Source: Pholiota molesta (Eukaryota > Basidiomycota > Agaricomycetes > Agaricales > Strophariaceae). From it: 64,000 bases of DNA. A program made the position numbers and the translations under genes. The stretch lies in assembly GCA_014925825.1 (NCBI GenBank), contig JACGCK010000048.1:62001-126000 (forward strand), written 5' to 3'. The notes under the pieces were generated by a model. The model did no database searches. It was not told where the DNA came from and was given only the letters and a program-made list of their open reading frames with translations. Shown in pieces: positions 22,364 to 34,103 of the stretch (its first letter is position 1; each line of letters begins with the position of its first letter).

Positions 22364-24714
22364 TCAATCGACATCTTCAACATTTGGGCCGGGCGGATCA
22401 GGTACAGGCAGCAGCGCCGGATTCAGCAAAAGCCCACCAAAGGCTAATGGAACGTATATTGGCTGAATAGGTGGGGTCGATGACGTTGACAGTGGCTCTG
22501 AGTTGAGAGCAGGCGGCACCGATGCGGACGAGGACGCGGATGCAGAATTCGAAGGAGCTTGGGTAGTACTAGTAGCAGCAGCCGGGGGTGGTGGGGTTTC
22601 CGCCTTGGCCGCGTTCCGCTTCTGCAGCTCGGTACGCGCCTGGGCAAGCTTTTTGCGTTGCTGCTTCGCAAAAGTCGATAATTTGAGAAGAGCTTCGAGG
22701 ACATGGTTCTTGTTAGGACGTTCCCTAAGCCTGACAAACAAGATGAGCACTGCTCCGGGTTGAGTTTTGGGGGGGAAAAGAATAAAACTTACCTGTTCGC
22801 CATCTCTTCGACGACATCCGCGGCACGCAACCAGGGCATCATTTCAAGAGCCTTAAGATAGAGCTTCGCCAGCACAAGAGAGCCGCCCTTCAGAGTCTGT
22901 CCTACGTGAACCCATCCCTCGAATATCGCTTTGAGATTCGGTCGGTACGTATCCCTAAGATCATCCAAGTCCGGATCATCCTGATCCAAATCGACGTAGC
23001 TCAAAATATCCGCATCGTCGCCATCATCCATGCCAGGCATCATAGGCAAGCCCATCATCATCGCCGCAAACGCCATAGGGTGCATCTGTCCACTCGACGC
23101 AGACATCACATGGTCTACCCAGTCCTGGACACGCGCTTTGCGCTCTGGGCTCGGATTGCGCAGCTTCAAAATCTCCCGCATGTCCTTCTTGTTCGCATCG
23201 GTCTCGATATTCGCGAAACAGGAGCGAATGAGACCGCAGATCGCGCGGAGGCACTCGTTGGCCTCCTTTTCCAAGATTTGAATACTCCGAGCGCGATACC
23301 CCGGCTCCTCGTAAAGCACGGTGACAGCGCATTGCAGTGTGGGGGCATCGCGCGGTCGCAAAAGGTAAGAATACGAAGCAAGAAGCGATGCTATCCTGTC
23401 TGCATCACAGTCTGCGATGTAGATATCGAGAGCCGCGGCCAGGTTGTTCGGCGTATCGCCCGCGATCCTTCCAAGTATCCCTTCGATGCGCATGCCAATC
23501 TCGAATGCGTCCTGACTGAGATTGACGAGTGTGTTGTAAATCGCGAGAGACGGCGTGAGCTCAAAGATCTTTAGAAAGTGGTTCTCAACGTGTCCCCGAA
23601 GAGTTAATCGCTCTCGATTTTGCTTCTCTGGCCAATACGGCGCGTGGAGGTTACAGGTGCAGTTATCGGACCCATCGTCGCTGTAGTCTTTGTCGCTATC
23701 TTCTTCGTCAGATGAGTGGTCGCTGTATGTGTAGTCGACGTCTTCTTCGTCATCTTCTTCAAAGTCATCGTCTTCATCTTCGTCGTCGTCTGAATCGCCT
23801 TCTCCAAATGCAAAGTCATCTGACCCTGGTATCATTCAGAAGATGTCAGGTAGATGGATTATAAAACTCACCTGATTTTCCACCGTAAACCAACCGTCCC
23901 AATGACCTAATTCCAAGAGCCAACTCTATGTCTTCCAAGCAGTCTGGTATTTTGCTTTTCTCTCGATCTGAGCCGTAGGCAAGTAAAGATACGAACAGAT
24001 CGCGCCATATCCAAAGAATTATCCGATGGAGGTTCTGTGGACCTATCACGGAGAAACGTTTGAGGACTCTGTCATGCTTGTTCTTCAGCGCAAACTGGAT
24101 AGGTAGGTTCATGACAGAACACTTGCATCTAGGTCACAATTAGCAGGCAGGTGGCATAAAAGAGTGAAAACGACGTACCCTCCTAACGAAGAGTTATCGG
24201 CGAGTTGGGATAATGCACCAGCCACAAAAAGGAGGCATTTGTGTGCGTGAAGAAAATTGATGCGATGTTCGTAGACGGTGGCCCAGATAGGATTCAGCCA
24301 ACCCACAAGACTGTGCACGATTTCGGACAGCAGCTCTTCTCTATTACTTCGCTCCTTGATGAACGATGATTTGGCATCTCGTGTCAGCTCGCCAAGCAAC
24401 ATTGTAATCTGTGTCCTTTTCGCTCTTAAATCGAGCTTCGGTGCTCCGGCATACTTGCGTTTTAGGTGGTTCGCGACCGAGAGAACTTGACGAGATTAAC
24501 GCCTAGACACCAGACATCGTAGTGACACCTACTCACTTTGCTTCGTTTTTTCTTTCGGTATAAAGTCGACTAAAGTTAGTAGGTGTTTTTCAACAAGCGC
24601 TTGCTGTGCTTCTGGTGGCAAAGACTTGAGCACCTGCGACAATCTATCGCGATGCAAGTTTGAGAAATAAGGTCGCACATGGAATATGGAATAGAGACAT
24701 CACTTTTCGCTCAT
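22364..24714 (-). CDS. Acidic hypothetical protein, complete copy at head of the array
   Basis: Exons (minus): 24714-24704, 24643-24537, 24485-24179, 24128-23872, 23825-22793, 22730-22364; all phases agree, 2082 nt, 693 residues. N-terminus MSEKLSQVLKSLPPEAQQAL. The first third is helical ('LLSEIVHSLVGWLNPIWATV', 'RVLKRFSVIGPQNLHRIILW'). Next comes a very acidic Asp/Glu/Ser run of about 60 residues and a 'CNCTCNLHAPYW'-like Cys/His patch (visible as CTCNLHAPYW). An alpha-helical, HEAT-like body follows ('HFLKIFELTPSLAIYNTLVN', 'RSIQILEKEANECLRAICGL'), then a Lys-rich coiled coil and an Ala/Pro/Ser tail. It is not a family I can name; a nuclear or chaperone-like role would be a guess. It is the only copy with the last exon and a full fifth exon. 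Only about 250 bp of its own upstream DNA remains before segment E begins at 24969. Confidence 0.75.
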
Positions 24715-25189
24715 TTTTGATGGTTTCCTGGTGTGTTATCGCACCAGGCAGCGACTATGAAAGAGTGAAGATGATGGAGACTCGAAAGGAACAGCAATTG
24801 ACAAGCAATTAAAAGTCAAGGTGCTTTGAATGCCTAGAAGAGGCCCTCGACTATTAGGTAAGGAAACTTCCGGCCCGGCAACCATAGTCGTGCCCTGGTT
24901 GAAGGCCTTTCCCAGTGCGGTGGGCGTTATGATCAAGTCTAATCAAGTGGTAGGAACATTGGCCAGTCTCTGCGTGCTACATGATCCTTGCCATTGCGTC
25001 CCTCATACTAGCACTCACTCAACCGCACCTCCCAACTCAGCAGCTTCCCTACAGAGTGAATACATTGGGTCCTCTTGCACAGCAGGGCTCGGCTACGATG
25101 GCCAGTTGATCTTACCGCACCTCCCTACTCAGCAGCTCCTCCACTTGTCCTCCTCGCCTTTCCATCCTCCTTCCGCCATCCCGTCCCGT

Positions 25190-26632
25190 CCCCTCGCGCA
25201 CGGAAACTTACACAGCGGCGATCCGAGTGCACGATTCCGCAGGACCTCTTATCCGGTACCTCACCACACTCTTTGGCCAGCAACGGCGATGGCGCCTGCC
25301 CTCGATCTCTGCGACACACGGCGCCGATGAATACGGCATCGACGGGTAAGCCTACATGTCAGCTGCGAGTTCGATAGCTCACCATCAACGACTCTGCAAC
25401 ATCAGTCGTCGGCCACAGGCCATCCTCCTTGGCCAGCTGACGACGCCCTCCTCCCGCCGCGCATTCATCGCCGCGACGCCAACACGAACACCTTCCCGAC
25501 GCATACGGGCATCCATATCACACCACCACACGGCGACATCGCACAGCTGCCGCGCACATCCCGAGCACAGCCTAAACTCGACGCCGCCGTCCGCGCCTCC
25601 ATCGCCGCAACACACCTCAATACCGTAGTCCTCAACTGATCGGCAGTACATACACGACAAACGGAACGCGAGCAGGGCATCTGGACGACATCCCACATGG
25701 CGAGCCTTTCGGACCGCGCGGATCGTGGTCCATGGGCGCCACAGCGCGCTCGCGCAGCTCCAGGTATGTGGTTCTTACTCATCTCTCTCTCTCTCGTCTT
25801 ATCTCCTTCATTTACTTACTCTCAGCTTCGCGCCCAAGGCGGTAAGCGAGGCAACACGGCGGCGGCGCGACCACACTCCTGCAACGGAGAACGTCAAGGG
25901 CGATCTGCGGACACCACAGCAAAGTCAGCGACGAGACGACGGGGTGGACAGACTCACAGCGGCGCTTGGACGACAGCGGCTCGTCTCGCAAGGGGGTAGG
26001 GGCGAGACCGACGGTGCGTATGATCTACGGACACCGGAGCAGAGTCAGCCACGAGGCGACGACGCTGGAAACGGGATGGACAACTCACGGCGGGCGTTGG
26101 ACGACAGCGGCATGCGGGGGACGAGAGCACCGGTGCACGGCTGCGGGAAAACGTCAGTGCGCTCATCCGCTTCGCCGTATACAAATCACTCACGGCGATA
26201 TAGCCTTGAAGTCGACAGCCGCGCCCTCGGAAGCGCCCTGCGCGACGACGACGACGAGTCCAGCAGTCCGAGGTCTCGACACCGCGGGAGGCTTTGTTGG
26301 GTGCTGGCAGCCGATATCAAAGTAAGCGGCCTTTCTTTTGTTTTTGTTTTTTGAACTCGCACTTACCTCGGCCATGCCAGCGCTCTAGCGTCTCGCCGCC
26401 CACCACCGCCAACCTCAGCGGCGTGCACGCCCTCCAAACCCCTCGACCCGACCGCGCCTCAGACGATTCGAAAGGCCACAGCAGCCGGAGATGCCATCGA
26501 GGACGACGACGGAGCCCCGCCGCTGCCCACCCGCCGCTCGCACTCTCCTCGATGACGAATCATCGGTTGCAGCGGAGCCCATCAGCCGAATATGGTCAAC
26601 ATGGGGAAGACGAGGTGCGACGGCGCGTGTAG
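25190..26632 (+). other. GC-rich gene-like region in segment E (copy 1)
   Basis: Coding-like base composition and three well-formed short introns on the plus strand: 25346-25405 (GTAAGC...CAG), 25764-25825 (GTATGT...CTCAG) and 26322-26380 (GTAAGC...CCAG). Frames between them give pieces such as 'GPLIRYLTTLFGQQRRWRLP', 'HGDIAQLPRTSRAQPKLDAA' and 'GDLRTPQQSQRRDDGVDRLT'. The last of these is followed by a degenerate second copy, 'YDLRTPEQSQPRGDD'. I could not chain all exons into one frame, so this is either a real gene whose structure I cannot resolve or a decayed one. The same region recurs at +9.4 and +18.8 kb. No family recognised. Confidence 0.3.
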
Positions 26633-27569
26633 GTACGTCCAAGCTCGCGGCGGCGGCGTGCAGACAAACTGACAGAAGGGTGATCAGCGTTTGTACGGCG
26701 GTATTTCGAGTATGACCACCCCCGGATGCATGCGCCTCGCTCTCCTCGACGCCGGTCGACTCATCCGCGGCCGACGCGCACCCGCCCACGCTTGTTAGCC
26801 CCTTCCCAGCTGCGTCGTTCGTTTGGGACGGCGGCGTGCGTGCCCTGCGGGATGCCGGAAGGTGAGCGGAGATCTCGTCAGTAGGGGCAGCGGCACGGAT
26901 CCCTGGGGACGTACCGAGCTGCTCGCGCACGAGCAGAGCGCGGATCTCCGCGAGGGAGGCAGAACGAGGCGCGGGTGGACTGCGAAGGCGGAAGAACGAC
27001 GTCAGAGGCGCGACGGGCGATGAGGCAGGCGGTAACGCAGACGCCGCCAGCACGAACGCGCCGTCTTCTCCAGCCGGCCGTCGTCCTTTGCCTTTGCAGC
27101 GCCCCCGCCCATCCGATGCCGTCTGTGTTCGGCGGCACGCCGGACGACTTACCCAGCGAAGCGAGCACATGCGCATGCTACGCCGCGGGATGCGCCGTCG
27201 TCGTCGATTGTAGGCTCCAGGCGGGCATGTGATGGGAAACGTCAGTGGCCATAACATGCGACGAGGAGGCGCGCACTTGCCAGGGAAGTACGCGGCTGTC
27301 GACGGCGGAGCCTGATAGCAGAGAGGAAGAGGAGAGTAGAGTAAAGGAGGAGATGAGGCGGTGGGGAATGAGGATAGACAGTAATTCAGGTAGTCCTTAT
27401 ATACATCTGCACCCCGTGTACGTACGTAGTAGAATGCAATAGATTGGTCTGGGATAGAAACGGATGCGCGTGCAGGGTCCGATACCGGGATCGTCACCTT
27501 AAGCGAGCAAGTCCAGTTTGCGCCATCCCTCCGCGTCCCCTTCTCCCATTCGCGAAATTGACCTCGCAA
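26415..27569 (-). other. Minus-strand gene-like region in segment E (copy 1)
   Basis: An open minus-strand frame of 384 codons exists only in unit 1. In units 2 and 3 one extra A ('gcgaaagcgagc' instead of 'gcgaagcgagc') splits it. The part 'SSPVAPLTSFFRLRSPPAPR', 'SASLAEIRALLVREQLG' has coding-like third positions. Because the frame depends on one base, and the plus strand here also looks coding, I do not call a gene. Confidence 0.2.
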
Positions 27570-28100
27570 GCTCTACAGCATCCTCACGTATCTACCAGCT
27601 ACCCATTTGTGCTTATGTAGAGTATCAATTAATGTTTTATTACAGTATTCAAGCTGTCTATAGTTGCAACAATGTCAAAAGCTCTCGCAAAGGAATCCTC
27701 AATGCAATCCCCACCGCACACCCTCAGCGCGCATGACTCACCAAAGACTGACCCTATCCAAGGTCTGTCCGCGCCTAGGCCTATACCGGACCTAAGAACC
27801 CAAGAAACAAGGAAACGGCGTTTCTAGCGCCTTCCTTTCAATCTACGTTCCCCTCCGAATCCTCCACTTCAAGCGCAAAGATTTAGCCAAATGCTTAGGC
27901 TGAAACACTATGCATAAAGCCCCCGTGCTTCCGTGATGGGAACGTAATTGGCGTGCTTTTTTGAGGTCCCCGGTGCGCTGCATTTCGAACGCGTTTGCGA
28001 GGCAGGGGTCCAGACACTGGGTGCCGTCGGGTGGCATGGAGTGTCTGCGGTCGCCGTTTGCTCGTCCGGCTCTGTAAAACTGGGAGTAGGTAGTGTCGGA

Positions 28101-28768
28101 TGTATTCTAACGTATTCCAAGTAACTGTGGAATATAATTAAGAAATGCAGTGGAAACGCGCTAATTATTGCGGGTAGACTACAGGGAGCTGCACACACTT
28201 CCTCCACCCGCTTGGTACGCACGGAGCGTGCTGGTGGCGCTGCCACGTATACTAGCCGCGGGAGTCAGGGTCCTAAGGGTTCTAATTACAGGCGAAAAGA
28301 AGCGGCTTATTCGTGGCTTTTGAGACTGCGAATTCGGTGAGGAGGCGGACATGGCTTGGATCTGTGTTTCGCGCTTCGTCTTTCTGACAGAGCGTCGTGG
28401 TCAACTCAAACCAAGATGTATAGATGTCATTACTGTGTTTAATGTATTCTAACGTATTCCAAATAACTGTGGAATATAATTGAGGAATGCGGTGGAAACG
28501 CGCTAATCATCGCGGGTATACTACAGGGAGGTGCACACACTTCCTCCACCCGCTTGGTACGCACGGCGCGCGCTCTTCGCGCTGCCACGTAGGCTAGTCG
28601 CAAGCGTCAGGGTCCTAATGACAGGTGAAAAGAAGCGGCTTATTCGTGGCTTTTCAAATTGCGTATCCGGTGAGGAGGCGGACATGTTGGGATCGGTGTT
28701 CCGCGCTTCGTCTTTCTGATGGAGCGTTGTAGTCAACTCAAACCGAGATGTATAGATGTCATTACTTT
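28101..28768. repeat. Tandem duplication of 342 bp inside E (copy 1)
   Basis: Two direct copies, 28101-28442 and 28443-28768, each beginning 'tgtattctaacgtattcca' and ending with 'gtatagatgtcattact'. They are about 85-90 percent alike by eye. The same pair is present in unit 2 (from 37483 and 37823) and unit 3 (from 46861 and 47203), so it predates the 9.4-kb amplification. Confidence 0.85.
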
Positions 28769-29929
28769 CTTGTAAATGCAGCTCTTATTGTTGTGCTTAT
28801 TGCTATTCTATCTGTTAGGGCTCGAAGACGAAATGATATGGCATTTGGTCATGCCTAATTATATCTGTACATTGTTTTTCTTTAGAGATTCAATCTCTGC
28901 ATTTAATCCACTACTTTCCGAGCTGATTATTCAATACAAGCTATTATCCACCTCGTTCTGTAATTACAAATGACGCGGTAAGTCTAATAACAAAGTGCTG
29001 GCACTCCAATCAACCGTACGCAGATCATTCAGATCAAACAAGATCTAATCATGTCCGCGATCTAATATATCGTCGCATTGGTTCTCTTTCAGCGAACAGC
29101 GGCATCCTAGCCTGTCTGTAGAGTAGTCAAAAACTCTGAATTTAATTTCTTGCGACCAAAGCTGTTGGTGAAACTTGCTGAGCGCTTTTGGCGCCAAAGT
29201 GCTGGTGGCGGGCGCCGGGCGCTAAACCATAATAAAGCGCGAACTACATTGCAAACAATGTGCTTTTCAAACAAGAGCAACATACTTACTAGCGACAGAT
29301 TATGCCTTATGGTATGGCTTTGGATGAACTGTGTAGACTTGAGAAATATGTAATGTGATGTAAAAAAGTGGACGACGCCCAGTATGGTGGAAACGGCGGA
29401 TCAATATGTAGGTGTTTCTTGAATCGACTAGAACCCGAGACCGCAATTCTGCATTGCGAAACAGACGGAAGTGACTGGGTTAAGAAGTCCATCATGTGTA
29501 CATTTGGTAACCGCTTCTGCGCCAGTCTATTGTTTGCGAATTTCGACGCAATTTGGTGTTGACAGCAAATTAGGATTCTTGCATCTTTCCTCTAAGATTG
29601 GCACGTCTACTACACTCTGGAAGAGCAGATTCCTATGCTTTACAGCTCTGAACACAATTTATAGAGTAATTATAAACTCAAATGGAGGAAAAAGCGAAAG
29701 TGTATGTTTACGAGATGAGATTCCCGGTCCCCGGGAGCGAGAGACTACCCTGAGACAAAATTGTAATCTTCAGGTCGGGCTTCCTTTGCAGCTTGCTGGC
29801 AGGGCTGGAACTAGAACTTTAGCGCCGTTCACACGTCTAGATGCTACAATGGCGAACAGGAACTACGCGGAAAATTGGCAGCCCTGAGCCGCAAAAAATA
29901 TAAAAAGCAAGCAATTTTTTTGACGCTCC

Positions 29930-30330
29930 CGAACCCTCCTTTCCCTTCTGCCGTCTTTATGACAGTATATGGTCCCATTTCTTTCGTTCCAATCCAGTCT
30001 CTAGTATGGTATTCCTTTTACTCTTTCTATACTATGTGTAAACTATGCTAATGTACTCCTGTGTGGCTTGCACCCGCCGTTTAGGTGCCCATTGTTGCAG
30101 CCGTGACGAATCATTACTCTGATGTTACCGTCCGAGTCCTTTCCCTTCCTGCTGTCTTTATGACAGTATTTGGCCCCATTCTTTTGTTCCGATACCAATC
30201 CTTAGTATGGAATTCCTTTTACTTTTACTCTTTCTTTACGTGTAAATTATACTAATGTACTGCTGTGTGGCTTGCACCCACCGTTTAGGCGCCCAGTGTC
30301 GCAGATGTGACGGACCATTACTCTGATATC
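29930..30330. repeat. Direct repeat of about 195 bp inside E (copy 1)
   Basis: Two adjacent diverged copies, about 29930-30124 and 30133-30330. Shared words include 'gtctttatgacagtat', 'ggtattccttttact', 'tactaatgtact', 'gtgtggcttgcaccc' and 'gacgaatcattactctgat' (with changes). They continue into a ladder of shorter related segments downstream. Confidence 0.7.
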
Positions 30331-30359
30331 ATCTCAATCACCGCCCTCATCAAAGTCAA

Positions 30360-31220
30360 CCGCGCACTCACATGGCTCAATTCCCACAAGATATTCAAGC
30401 TTCCGGCGGACGACAAGGTTAAGATAGAATGTTCTAAAGGGATGTATGCTTGCTTCTTTATTTGATATGGCACTAATTTATTCTGTTGCCACATCTGAAC
30501 TTCCCGCGGACCGCAAGGATGTTCCGAATACATGTATGTTGTCTTTCTGCACCTTCCTTATCTCACACAACACTGATTCAATCCAATATTTCGACTTCCC
30601 GTGGAGTGCTAGGTTTCAATGCGACGGTAAGTGCTCTCTGCCCCTTGAACATGATGTCTGGTAAGCAAATTCTGACTGGTCTACGCACACATAGCAACCA
30701 CCATTTAGGCGCCCATTTTCACAGGCTCAGCCATGGACAATTTGACAAACTACTATTTCAGCGCCCACATCAATGTTTGACCGCACATTCACACGAAATC
30801 ATACTCAAGCTTTTGGTGGACTGCAAGATTATAATGGGATGTTCAATTTGAAGGGATGTACGCTTGCTTCTTTATCTGATACGGCACTAATTCTATTCTG
30901 ATGTGATATCTAAACTTCCCGCAAACCACTAGGATGTTCTGAATACATGTATGTTTTCTTTTAATGTCTTCCTTATCTCCTGATTCAATCTTGAGAATTT
31001 CCGAACAATATTTGAACTTCCTATGGACTACAACACAACGCTTGGTATGTTATCTTCCTTATTTGTACTCGTTCTATTCTGACATGATTTTTCAACTTTC
31101 CGTGGACTGCTCTTCTCGTGGTTTGGGTTCTGATGCCGTGGTAATGCCCTTCTCCCTTTGATGTCTAGCAAGCAAATTTTAACTTTTCTATGCTTGCAGA
31201 AGTGCAATAGGAAGGATGGT
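30360..31220. repeat. Ladder of degenerate short repeats in AT-rich half of E (copy 1)
   Basis: A motif of the form 'cttcc[cg][gt]gga-c--caagg-t' is repeated at irregular 70-150 bp spacing (about 30398, 30500, 30595, 30811, 30917, 31018, 31098). It is usually followed by 'gatgttc-gaatacatgtatg' or 'gggatgtatgcttgcttctttat' and then 'actaattctattctg'. GT- and AG-bounded blocks give the look of many tiny exons and introns, but no continuous frame was found. Confidence 0.5.
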
Positions 31221-32330
31221 GTGTCATTTTACATAATAAGTGCCCATTGTCATGGTTGCGACCCCACATGTCCATGGACTATGCAGGTATTGCCTGTTCT
31301 TTGATTCTACTATATTGCTTACTGAGATTTCTTGTCAATTTAGGGTTATGGGAGCTTGAGGATGCAAGGCATTTGGTTTCGAGTAATTTAGACATGCCAA
31401 ATTTCTTTTCGCACACTAAAGTCAAATTTAGCTTAGCTTTTCGTCATAAACGTGCAGGAATCTTCCTGCCCTTCTGTTATTCCCATCTTCTTGAAATTCA
31501 AAGAATCGAGCATTGAACTTTCCACAAATTGCATGTGAATCCGTCACCTCTCGCATAGTAGTTGAACCCTCAAAATCAAGACTTGGTGCACAGCTGATTA
31601 CACCTTTCTGCGATTTTCACCTTCTTTCAAATTCCACCAATGGCAACCTTGGCCTTTCCACGTTCACATTTGGACTTGGCGCTAATCACAATGTTCAGCT
31701 TTCTGTGCAAGGATAAATCCGTGGTGTGCAGATTTCACTATTAACTGATTACTTACTTTCATATTCCAGCAACTGCAATGTCTCGAATTTTCCGTGTTGC
31801 AGGACTTGGCATGCTTAATTCAAGCCCTCGCGTGAGGATCAATCCGACAAGTAATTGGTACGCAAACCCATTTATTGACTATGGACTGACTCGTTACATT
31901 TAGGCCTATCTACGTTAGCCTGCCCTTCGGGGTGGGCTAACCTCTGATCCTACGATCTCCCTACCACCAAAAAAAGGGTCAAATACTAACGTGTTTTCGA
32001 TTTTCACGCCGTATGTAATTCCCGACCCCGACCCTGCAGCCCGACGCTCCAAATGGGGCATAGGCGCACGCCCGAGCCGCCGTGGATGCTCAGGAAGCTG
32101 CTGCGTGACACAGACACGTCGTTGAAGTCGCCGAGATCCAGCCGGAAGATGCAGTCCATTGCTGTTGCTCGCGTCGCTATCCTCGTCGAAGTCGCCGTCG
32201 GTGCCATCCTCACCATCTGTGCTGTCGGACACTGGGCACGCGCTGCCGGGCCGGCGCCTGTTCCTGTGCACGAGCGTCACTGCCTCCATGCTCGTGTCCT
32301 ACATGAATCCGTCCCTTGATATCGCTTTCG

Positions 32331-34103
32331 TCAGTACGTATCCCTAAGATCATCCAAGTCCGGATCATCCTGATCCAAATCGACGTAGCTTAAAATATCC
32401 GCATCGTCGCCATCATCCATGCCAGGCATCATAGGCAAGCCCATCATCATCGCCGCAAACGCCATAGGGTGCATCTGTCCACTCGACGCAGACATCACAT
32501 GGTCTACCCAGTCCTGGACACGCGCTTTGCGCTCTGGGCTCGGATTGCGCAGCTTCAGGATCTCCCGCATGTCCTTCTTGTTCGCATCGGTCTCGATATT
32601 CGCGAAACAGGAGCGAATGAGACCGCAGATCGCGCGGAGGCACTCGTTGGCCTCCTTTTCCAAAATTTGAATACTCCGAGCGCGATACCCCGGCTCCTCG
32701 TAAAGCACGGTGACAGCGCATTGCAGTGTGGGGGCATCGCGCGGTCGCAAAAGGTAAGAATACGAAGCAAGAAGCGATGCTATCCTGTCTGCATCACAGT
32801 CTGCAATGTAGATATCGAGAGCCGCGGCCAGGTTGTTCGGCGTATCGCCCGCGATCCTTCCAAGTATCCCTTCGATGCGCATGCCAGTCTCGAATGCGTC
32901 CTGACTGAGATTGACGAGTGTGTTGTAAATCGCGAGAGACGGCGTGAGCTCAAAGATCCTTAGAAAGTGGTTCTCAACGTGTCCCCGAAGAGTTAATCGC
33001 TCTCGGTTTTGCTTCTCTGGCCAATACGGCGCGTGGAGGTTACAGGTGCAGTTATCGGACCCATCGTCGCTGTAGTCTTTGTCGCTATCTTCTTCGTCAG
33101 ATGAGTGGTCGCTATATGTGTAGTCGACGTCTTCTTCGTCTTCTTCTTCAAAGTCATCGTCTTCATCTTCGTCGTCGTCTGAATCGCCTTCTCCAAATGC
33201 AAAGTCATCTGAGCCTGGTATCATTCAGAAGATGTCAGGTAGATGAATTATAAAACTCACCTGATTTTCCACCGTAAACCAACCGTCCCAATGACCTAAT
33301 TCCAAGAGCCAACTCTATGTCTTCCAAGCAGTCTGGTATTTTGCTTTTCTCTCGATCTGAGCCGTAGGCAAGTAAAGATACGAACAGATCGCGCCATATC
33401 CAAAGAATTATGCGATGGAGGTTCTGTGGACCTATCACGGAGAAACGTTTGAGGACTTTGTCATGCTTGTTCTTCAGCGCAAACTGGATAGGTAGGTTCA
33501 TGACAGAACACTTGCATCTAGGTCACAATTAGCAGGCAGGTGGCATAAAAGAGTAAAAACGACGTACCCTCCTAACGAAGAGTTATCGGCGAGTTGGGAT
33601 AATGCACCAGCCACAAAAAGGAGGCATTTGTGTGCGTGAAGAAAATTGATGCGATGTTCGTAGACGGTGGCCCAGATAGGATTCAGCCAACCCACAAGAC
33701 TGTGCACGATTTCGGACAGCAGCTCTTCTCTATTACTTCGCTCCTTGATGAACGATGATTTGGCATCTCGTGTCAGCTCGCCAAGCAACATTGTAATCTG
33801 GGTCCTTTTCGCTCTTAAATCGAGCTTCGGTGCTCCGGCATACTTGCGTTTTAGGTGGTTCGCGACCGAGAGAACTTGACGAGATTAACGCCCAGACACC
33901 AGACATCATAGTGACACCTACTCACTTTGCTTCGTTTTCTCTTTCGGTATAAAGTCGACTAAAGTCAGTAGGTGTTTTTCGACAAGCGCTTGCTGTGCTT
34001 CTGGTGGCAAAGACTTGAGCACCTGCGACAATCTATCGCGATGCAAGTTTGAGAAATAAGGTCGAACATGGAATATGGAACAGAGACATCACTTTTCGCT
34101 CAT
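32331..34103 (-). pseudogene. 3'-truncated copy 2 of the acidic hypothetical gene
   Basis: Exons (minus): 34103-34093, 34032-33926, 33874-33568, 33517-33261, 33214-32331. It matches the complete gene through 'DDPDLDDLRDTY', where the junction with segment E supplies an immediate TGA. The 693-residue protein would be cut to about 521 residues without its C-terminal helical part, coiled coil and tail. Start codon, splice sites and about 250 bp of promoter are retained, so it could still be transcribed. It carries variants shared with the fourth copy but not the first ('FEEEDEEDVD', 'HFLRIFEL'). Confidence 0.8.

Larger units (their letters stand above)
22945..32333. repeat. Tandem array unit 1 (gene 5' fragment + segment E)
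   Basis: First of three near-identical direct repeats of 9389, 9372 and 9414 bp. The unit starts inside exon 5 of the acidic hypothetical gene ('gtacgtatccctaagatc'), runs through exons 4-1 and 254 bp of upstream DNA to 'ggaacattggccagtc' at 24968, and then through segment E (24969-32333). The next unit starts directly after 'gatatcgctttcgtca'. E begins with GC-rich gene-like DNA (to about 27550) and continues as AT-rich, internally repetitive DNA. No terminal inverted repeat or LTR was found at the ends of E. Confidence 0.9.

Noticed and set aside
23604..23819. Thr/Lys-rich frame opposite the acidic run
   Set aside because: Another frame of the GAN-repeat DNA in exon 5 of the acidic hypothetical gene.
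26415..27569. 384-codon minus frame in segment E as a gene
   Set aside because: It is open only in unit 1 because of one missing A; the other two units break it.
24969..32333. Segment E as a Helitron or LTR retrotransposon
   Set aside because: A CTGG word lies at one edge on the minus strand, but it is also in the native flank. There is no hairpin, Rep/helicase, LTR, primer-binding site or polymerase motif.
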